DNA of 64,000 nucleotides from positions 558,001 to 622,000 of the forward strand of contig NZ_CP090347.1 of assembly GCF_021398715.1 (NCBI RefSeq), written 5' to 3'. Shown in pieces: positions 59,078 to 64,000 of this stretch (its first letter is position 1; every line of letters begins with the position of its first letter). The notes beneath the pieces were generated by a model. That model was not told the origin of the DNA, ran no database searches, and worked only from the letters and a program-made list of their open reading frames with translations. This stretch comes from Microbacterium binotii (GTDB lineage: Bacteria > Actinomycetota > Actinomycetes > Actinomycetales > Microbacteriaceae). Position numbers and translations under genes: made by a program.

Positions 59078-60208
59078 TCAGTCCGAGGACTTGAGCACGA
59101 TCGTCTCGGTGGGAGGTGCCGGGTTCGGGGCGTGCCCGATGTAGCCGATGACCTCCAGCAGCGCCTGCCGTACGGCGGCGGGACGCTCGAGATGCACGAG
59201 GTGGCCGACCCCCTCGACGATGAGTTCGCGCACGTCTGCTCCGGTCGCGGCGTCCGCATCCAGCACGGCACGCGTCTGCGACACCATGGGCTGGCTCGGC
59301 GCCTCATCCGTGCCCGGCCAGTCCGGCAGGATGCCGAGCGAGCCGAGGTGGGCCGGGTCCAGGAAAGAGGCGTCCGAGACGATCGCATCGAGCTCGCCGT
59401 GGATCCACAGCACCGGCGTGCGCGCTCCGAGGTGTGCGAGCGCGGACTGGTCGAAGTGGGTGGGGGCGAGTGCGTTGAGCACTCCGAGATTCCCGGATGC
59501 CGCGCCCGGCCAGTTCGGGCTCGACACCGTGTCTCCCGGGTAGTTGCCGCCGGCGGTGGAGGTGGAGAGCATCGCGTCGACCCAGACGTCCTCGCGAGCC
59601 GTCCGGTACGACTCCGAGACGAACTCGGCGCGGAAGACGCTCCGGGGTGATGCGGGTGACTCGTCGCTCTTGTCGCGGGCGGTCAGCCGGCGCACGAACT
59701 CCGCGTTCGCCGTGGCGGCACCGGTTCCCGCGCCGTCGTCGCTGAGGGGGCTGCCGTCGAGGCGGGTGCCGCCCAGACCGTAAGGGGAGATGGGCGCCTG
59801 CAGCGTCAGCGACAGGGCGCCGTGGCCGTCGAGCGCGTACTGCGCCGCGACGGATGCGCCGAGATCGGTGCCGACGAGGTGCGCCGCGCGGATCTCGAGG
59901 GCGTCGAGCACGGCGTGCAGGTCGTCCGCGAAGTCGCGGACCCCGCGGGTGGCGTCGACCGGCAGCGACTCCGTGCCCCCGAACCCGCGCAGGTCGATCG
60001 CCACGACGCGCAGGTCGCTCGGGAGATCCTCCATGAACTCCTGCCAGATCAGCGACGACGACAGCAGGCCGTGCAGAAGCACCACCGTGCGCTCGGCGGG
60101 GGTGTCGCTGCGATCGCCGTCGCGCAGCAGAACGCGCGCGGAGATACGTGCGGTGTCCACCTGTCGGGCGGTGATGCCGTCGAACAGGGGGCTGGTGGGT
60201 TCGATCAT
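59078..60208 (-). CDS. Alpha/beta hydrolase with Asp at the nucleophile position
   Basis: The product has 376 residues from ATG 60208, after CTGGAGG. LLHGLLSSSLIW gives the oxyanion region. The elbow reads HLVGTDLGASV, so Asp replaces the usual Ser, as in epoxide hydrolases and haloalkane dehalogenases. The base His is in GVGHLVHLERP, and an acid residue in HGELDAIVS. The long insert between (about residues 160-260) is a cap domain. I infer hydrolysis by an alkyl-enzyme ester, not proven. Confidence 0.82.
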   Translation of the reverse strand: MIEPTSPLFDGITARQVDTARISARVLLRDGDRSDTPAERTVVLLHGLLSSSLIWQEFMEDLPSDLRVVAIDLRGFGGTESLPVDATRGVRDFADDLHAVLDALEIRAAHLVGTDLGASVAAQYALDGHGALSLTLQAPISPYGLGGTRLDGSPLSDDGAGTGAATANAEFVRRLTARDKSDESPASPRSVFRAEFVSESYRTAREDVWVDAMLSTSTAGGNYPGDTVSSPNWPGAASGNLGVLNALAPTHFDQSALAHLGARTPVLWIHGELDAIVSDASFLDPAHLGSLGILPDWPGTDEAPSQPMVSQTRAVLDADAATGADVRELIVEGVGHLVHLERPAAVRQALLEVIGYIGHAPNPAPPTETIVLKSSD

Positions 60209-60298
60209 GGACGCCTCCAGGAGGGGGCACATCGCGGCCCCGGCCGTTCCGATGATAGCCGGGGCACCTGGAGCGCCCCCGGGTCGTAGGGTGGAAAA

Positions 60299-61126
60299 AT
60301 GAGCCAGCTCCCCCCTCTTGCGATCCTCGGCGCCGGCTCCATGGGCGGCGCCATCGCCCAGGGAGTCGCAGCCTCCGGGCTCGCCGGCCAGGTCGTCGTC
60401 ACCAACCGCAGCCGTGCCAAGGCCGAGCTCCTGACCGACCCCGGTATCCGCTCTCTCGCGCTCGACGACGATGCGGCCGCGAATGCCGGAGCGGCCGCGT
60501 CCGCCGAGGTCGTGCTGATCGGTGTCAAGCCCGGAATGGTCCCGGATCTGCTCGCCGAGATCGGCCCGCACCTGCGTCCGGGAACGATCGTGGTGAGCCT
60601 CGCCGCGGGCGTGACGATCGCCACGTTCGAGCGGATCCTGGGTCCGGACGCGATCGTGGTCCGCTCCATGCCGAACACGCCGGCCGTGGTCGGCAAGGCC
60701 GTGACGGGGATCGCTGCGGGCTCGCGCGCCGACGAGCGCGCGATGGGCGTCGTGCGGGCGGTGTTCGAGACCGTGGGCGCCGTCGTCGAGGTGGCGGAGG
60801 AGCAGATCGACGCCCTGTCGACCATCTCGGGATCCGGCCCCGCCTACGTCTTCCTGCTCATCGAGAAGCTCACCGAGGCGGCGATCGGGAAGGGATTCGA
60901 CTCCGCCACCGCACGGTTGATGGCGGAGCAGACCTTCATCGGGGCCGCGGCGCTGCTCGATGCCACGGGCGAGGACCCCGCCGAGCTGCGCCGACGCGTT
61001 ACGAGCCCGAAGGGTACGACGGAGCGTGCTGTCGCCGTGCTGCAGGATGCGCACCTCGAGCGCGTGTTCGCCGAGGCGACGGACGCCGCCCTCGCCCGCG
61101 CGAAGGAGCTCGCCGCCGGCGGCTGA
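60299..61126 (+). CDS. proC: Pyrroline-5-carboxylate reductase
   Basis: The 275-residue enzyme starts at ATG 60299, six bases after TAGGGT (60287-60292). The NAD(P) site is LAILGAGSMGGAIA (residues 7-20), the conserved SMPNTPAVVGKAV lies in the middle and the C-terminal motif is SGSGPAYVFLLIEKL. It makes proline from pyrroline-5-carboxylate. It is a single-gene unit, convergent with the potassium-channel regulator (three bases between stops). Confidence 0.96.
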   Translation: MSQLPPLAILGAGSMGGAIAQGVAASGLAGQVVVTNRSRAKAELLTDPGIRSLALDDDAAANAGAAASAEVVLIGVKPGMVPDLLAEIGPHLRPGTIVVSLAAGVTIATFERILGPDAIVVRSMPNTPAVVGKAVTGIAAGSRADERAMGVVRAVFETVGAVVEVAEEQIDALSTISGSGPAYVFLLIEKLTEAAIGKGFDSATARLMAEQTFIGAAALLDATGEDPAELRRRVTSPKGTTERAVAVLQDAHLERVFAEATDAALARAKELAAGG

Positions 61127-61129
61127 GCC

Positions 61130-61801
61130 TCAGCGGTCGAGGGAGGCGAAGCGCTCGATGTCGCTGTTCGTCCCGGAGACGATGATGAGGTCGTGGTTGG
61201 TGACGACCGTGTCGGCCTCGGCGTAGCGGAACGGCTTGCCGGGGCTCTTCACGCCGACGACCGTCACCTTGTACTTGGTGCGCACTCCGGACTCGTTGAG
61301 GCCGACGCCGCGGATGAAGCGCGGCGGGTACATCTTCGCGAGCACGAAGTCGTCGTCGAAGCGGATGAAGTCCAGCATCCGGCCGCTCACCAGGTGCGCG
61401 ACGCGCTCGCCGGCCTCGCGCTCCGGGTAGATGACGTGGTTCGCGCCGACGCGGGCCAGGATCTTGCCGTGCGACTGCGAGACCGCCTTCGCCCAGATCT
61501 GCGGGACCTTCAGGTCGACGAGGTTCGCGGTGATGAGCACGGATGCCTCGATCGACGAACCCACGGCGACGACCGCCACCTGGAAGTCAGCGGCGCCCAC
61601 CTGCGTGAGCGCCTCGATGTTGCGTGCATCCGCCTGCACCGTGTGGGTGACCCGCTCCGACCACTTCTGCACCAGATCGAGGTTGTCGTCGATCGCCAGC
61701 ACCTCGCGATCCAGGCGGTCGAGCTCGCCCGCACAGGCGGCGCCGAAGCGACCGAGGCCGATCACGAGCACGGGGGCGTCGTTGCGGAGCTTCTCAACCA
61801 T
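61130..61801 (-). CDS. Potassium uptake regulator, TrkA/KtrA type
   Basis: The 223-residue protein starts at ATG 61801, seven bases after TAATCT (61814-61809). The RCK N-domain has the NAD site VLVIGLGRFGAACAGEL and an acidic end of beta2 (AIDDNLDL). A C-terminal RCK-C/TrkA_C part follows (about residues 140-220). It gates the TrkH/KtrB-like membrane subunit encoded 65 bp upstream on the same strand, in response to nucleotides and possibly c-di-AMP. Confidence 0.93.
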   Translation of the reverse strand: MVEKLRNDAPVLVIGLGRFGAACAGELDRLDREVLAIDDNLDLVQKWSERVTHTVQADARNIEALTQVGAADFQVAVVAVGSSIEASVLITANLVDLKVPQIWAKAVSQSHGKILARVGANHVIYPEREAGERVAHLVSGRMLDFIRFDDDFVLAKMYPPRFIRGVGLNESGVRTKYKVTVVGVKSPGKPFRYAEADTVVTNHDLIIVSGTNSDIERFASLDR

Positions 61802-61865
61802 GGGCAACAGATTACGGCGATCGCTCAGTCCGCATCGACCGTGATGCCGATCCAGATCGCGCCGT

Positions 61866-63308
61866 TCAGCCGACGATGGGGCGCTCGACCGGGAGCGAGT
61901 ACAGCTGGGAGCGGGAGGATGCGGCCACCGCCGCCGCCAGGGTCACGGTGCCCACGCGGCCCATGAACATCGTGGCGGCCAGCACGTACACCGCCGGATC
62001 CGGCAGGTCGCTGGTGAGTCCCGTCGACAGGCCGACCGTGGCGAAGCCCGACACGACGTCGAACAGCACCTTGTCGACATCCGCCTTGGTGATCTGGGCG
62101 ATGGTGATCGTGGAGATCGCGACGATCGTCGCGCCCCAGGCCACGACCGACAGTGCGACGCGCTGTACGTCGCTCGGGATGCGGCGGCCGAACGCCTGCA
62201 CCGAGGGACGGCCCTTGGCCTCCGACCACACGCTGAGGGCGAGCACCGCGAGGGTGGTGACCTTGATGCCGCCCGCCGTCGACGCCGACCCGCCGCCGAC
62301 GAACATGAGCATGGAGCCCACCAGCAGCGAGGAGCCGTGCAGGTCGCCGATCTCGACGACGGAGAAGCCGCCCGAGCGTGTCATCGCCGACAGGAAGAAC
62401 GACTGGAAGGTCGTGTCCCAGGCATCCATCCCGCCGAAGGTCAGCGGGTTGTCGTACTCCAGGCTCACAAACACGACGGCGCCGGCGAAGAACAGGATGA
62501 CGGTCGTGATGAGGGTGAGCTTGGTGTGCAGCGACCAGTGGCGTACGTGCCACTGATGCCGCCACAGGGTGAAGATCACCGGGAAGCCGATGGACCCCAG
62601 GAACACGCCGATCATCAGGACCGTCATGAACAGGTAGTCGTGCGAGAACGGTGCGAGACCGTCGGCGTTGGGCGTGAAGCCGGTGTTCGTGAACGACATC
62701 GCGGCGAAGTACGGCGCCTCCCAGAGAGCGGTGATCGGATCCACTCCGCCGGCGAGCAGCGACGGATAGAGCAGGATGGCGAGCCCCGCCTCGATGACGA
62801 GTGTGGAGAGGGCGACGGTGCGAAGCAGCGCACCGACCTCGCCGAGGCGCACGGTCTGCCCCTCGTTCACGGGGCCGCCGTGCACGCGCATCGGATTGCT
62901 GTCGCCGGCGGCGATGAGCTTCGCGCGCAGCCCCAGCCTGCGGGAGATGATGAGGCCGAGGATCGAGGCGAGGGTCAGGACGCCGAGTGCGCCGACGTTG
63001 ACGCCGATGTAGATCACGACCTGCCCGAGCGGCGACCAGTGCGAGCCCATGTTGACCGTCGACAGACCCGTGACGCAGATGGTGGACACAGCGGTGAACA
63101 GGGCGTCCGCGAGTGGGGTGACCCGGCCGTCCGCCGCCATCGCGGGCAGCGACAGGAGCGCCGTGAACAGCAGGATCAGGCCCGAGAAGATCAGGACCGC
63201 GAAGCGCGCCGGCGACGAGGTCGTGAAGGTCTTGGCGGCATCGCTGATGCGTTCCCACGCGGCGCTGAGCCGACGCCGCGTCGCCGAGCTCGCGGAGTCG
63301 GACGTCAT
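61866..63308 (-). CDS. Potassium transporter, TrkH/KtrB type
   Basis: The 480-residue protein starts at ATG 63308. It has about ten membrane segments and four pore loops: CVTGLSTVNMGS, SFTNTGFTPNA, GGSASTAGGIKVTTLAV and GFATVGLSTGL, each with the Gly-like filter of the SKT superfamily. It forms the membrane pore of a Ktr/Trk system. The KtrA-like regulator gene lies downstream on the same strand with its own promoter. Confidence 0.93.
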   Translation of the reverse strand: MTSDSASSATRRRLSAAWERISDAAKTFTTSSPARFAVLIFSGLILLFTALLSLPAMAADGRVTPLADALFTAVSTICVTGLSTVNMGSHWSPLGQVVIYIGVNVGALGVLTLASILGLIISRRLGLRAKLIAAGDSNPMRVHGGPVNEGQTVRLGEVGALLRTVALSTLVIEAGLAILLYPSLLAGGVDPITALWEAPYFAAMSFTNTGFTPNADGLAPFSHDYLFMTVLMIGVFLGSIGFPVIFTLWRHQWHVRHWSLHTKLTLITTVILFFAGAVVFVSLEYDNPLTFGGMDAWDTTFQSFFLSAMTRSGGFSVVEIGDLHGSSLLVGSMLMFVGGGSASTAGGIKVTTLAVLALSVWSEAKGRPSVQAFGRRIPSDVQRVALSVVAWGATIVAISTITIAQITKADVDKVLFDVVSGFATVGLSTGLTSDLPDPAVYVLAATMFMGRVGTVTLAAAVAASSRSQLYSLPVERPIVG

Positions 63309-63395
63309 CCGTGGGACCCTTCGGAGATGCGGAGCGGTCTGCGACCGGAACGCGTGTCATGGTACTCCGCTCGGAGCCCGACTAACCTAAGGCGC

Positions 63396-63800
63396 ATGGC
63401 GGACATCTTCGGCGTGATCGCGGACGCGACCCGGCGCGACATCCTGCGCCTTCTGCTGGATCGTTCGGCATCCGGACAAGACGGCACGAGCGTCTCGCAC
63501 ATCGTGAGCGAGCTGGGCGTGAGCCAGCCGACGGTCTCGAAGCACCTCAAGGTGCTCCGCGAGAGCGACCTCGTGTCGGTGCGCGAAGAGGGGCAGCACC
63601 GCTACTACAGCCTCTCCCGCGAGCCGCTCGACGAGATCGATGCGTGGCTCATGCCCTTCCTCACAGAGGACGAGGATGCGGCTGCCGCGTTCGTCTCGAC
63701 GCTGCCGGAACCGGCGGCGAATGCGGCTGCAGCCGTCGGTCGCGCGGCCGCATCCGTCAACCGCGCGGTGGCGGCGGCGTTCGGCAAGCGCGGGCGCTGA
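63396..63800 (+). CDS. ArsR-type winged-helix regulator
   Basis: The 134-residue protein starts at ATG 63396, seven bases after TAACCT (63383-63388). The HTH is GVIADATRRDILRLLLD, then SHIVSELGVSQPTVSKHLKV and the wing SVREEGQHRYYSLS. No metal-binding cysteines occur. An Ala-rich helical tail (about residues 95-134, ending AAAFGKRGR) is unusual for the family. It is divergent from the potassium transporter with an 87-bp gap, and may control it. Confidence 0.87.
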   Translation: MADIFGVIADATRRDILRLLLDRSASGQDGTSVSHIVSELGVSQPTVSKHLKVLRESDLVSVREEGQHRYYSLSREPLDEIDAWLMPFLTEDEDAAAAFVSTLPEPAANAAAAVGRAAASVNRAVAAAFGKRGR

Positions 63801-63802
63801 GC

Positions 63803-64000
63803 TCAGGACCCGCTGCCGGAATCCTCGTCCGGGGTCGTCGAATCCTCGTCCGGTCGGGTAGGCATCGTGCCGTCCTGCTGAGGACCACCCGGACCGCCTT
63901 GACCGAACTCCGGGCGCTCGCCGTCGCCCGCCGATCCGCCCGGACCGAACCCGCCGTCCTGGAACTGAGAGGTCGAAGCGGTTCCGGACAGCGCCCAACC
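63803..64000 (-). CDS. Gly/Pro-rich C-terminal end of a protein cut by the window edge
   Basis: A minus-strand frame, open to base 64000, encodes 65 residues ending at TGA 63803. It is low complexity and likely disordered: GGFGPGG, FGQGGPGG and a final acidic tail DEDSTTPDEDSGSGS. Such tails occur on secreted or membrane-linked proteins of actinobacteria. The N-terminal part lies beyond the window, so no family can be given. Confidence 0.6.
   Translation of the reverse strand, partial: GWALSGTASTSQFQDGGFGPGGSAGDGERPEFGQGGPGGPQQDGTMPTRPDEDSTTPDEDSGSGS

Overview
The window is a 64 kb stretch of a high-GC (roughly 70%) actinobacterial chromosome. Gene content, GTG starts, GTGA/ATGA overlaps between operon genes and the very frequent GGATGCG/CGCATCC string fit a Microbacteriaceae, most likely a Microbacterium-like soil or plant organism. 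This assignment is inference, because no rRNA is present. I found no tRNA, CRISPR array, insertion sequence, integrase or phage gene. A striking genome-style feature is that about twenty genes have a TANNNT-type -10 box only 6-7 bp before the start codon, which predicts leaderless mRNAs.

Region 1 (1-13.8 kb) is the most plastic part. It holds a truncated MFS transporter, decayed ends of an alpha/beta hydrolase and of an AraC regulator, a divergent GNAT/TetR pair, a PAP2-phosphatase stump, LysE and GNAT genes, pgl, an acyl-CoA ligase, an excisionase-type HTH/hydrolase pair with its own palindromic operator, and an hsp20 gene under both CIRCE and HAIR-like elements. A 187-bp direct repeat (185/187 identical) brackets about 8.8 kb of it. 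The repeat carries a strong hairpin terminator and an MtrA-box-like promoter region, but no cell-wall gene follows either copy. A membrane protein/ECF sigma pair closes the region.

Region 2 (13.8-30.9 kb) is a run of small regulatory and housekeeping units: an MmyB-like XRE regulator divergent from a methyltransferase, an SDR enzyme, a membrane protein/wHTH pair with an ACTTTG-N5-CAAAGT operator, an APH-like kinase, a PdxH-like oxidase, a sensor kinase/LuxR regulator/DUF4097 operon (envelope-stress-like), MFS, HAD, an ABC exporter pair, an NmrA-like reductase, a SigJ-type sigma factor, an AlkA-type glycosylase and a receiver-less OmpR-type regulator.

Region 3 (30.9-39.0 kb) is a complete sugar operon: a LacI regulator, a lipoprotein binding protein, two permeases, a GH31 alpha-xylosidase and a GH1 beta-glucosidase. 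It looks built for import and hydrolysis of xyloglucan-type oligosaccharides (isoprimeverose and relatives). Two identical TCGAAGCGCTTCGA palindromes mark the LacI sites, and a 14-bp stem hairpin separates the binding-protein gene from the permeases.

Region 4 (39.0-64.0 kb) is mostly core genome: a NUDIX hydrolase, sbcD-sbcC, a DHA2 exporter, a nucleosidase, an aldo/keto reductase, a phosphopantetheinyl-transferase-like protein, nadE, a large Fe-S nuclease/RNase H-like/SF1 helicase fusion, corA behind a long structured leader, upp, tadA, a short RNA-like segment ending in a U-tract terminator, a secreted esterase, an LLM-type oxidoreductase, an alpha/beta hydrolase with Asp at the nucleophile position, proC, a Trk/Ktr potassium-uptake pair, an ArsR regulator and the end of a Gly-rich protein cut by the window edge.
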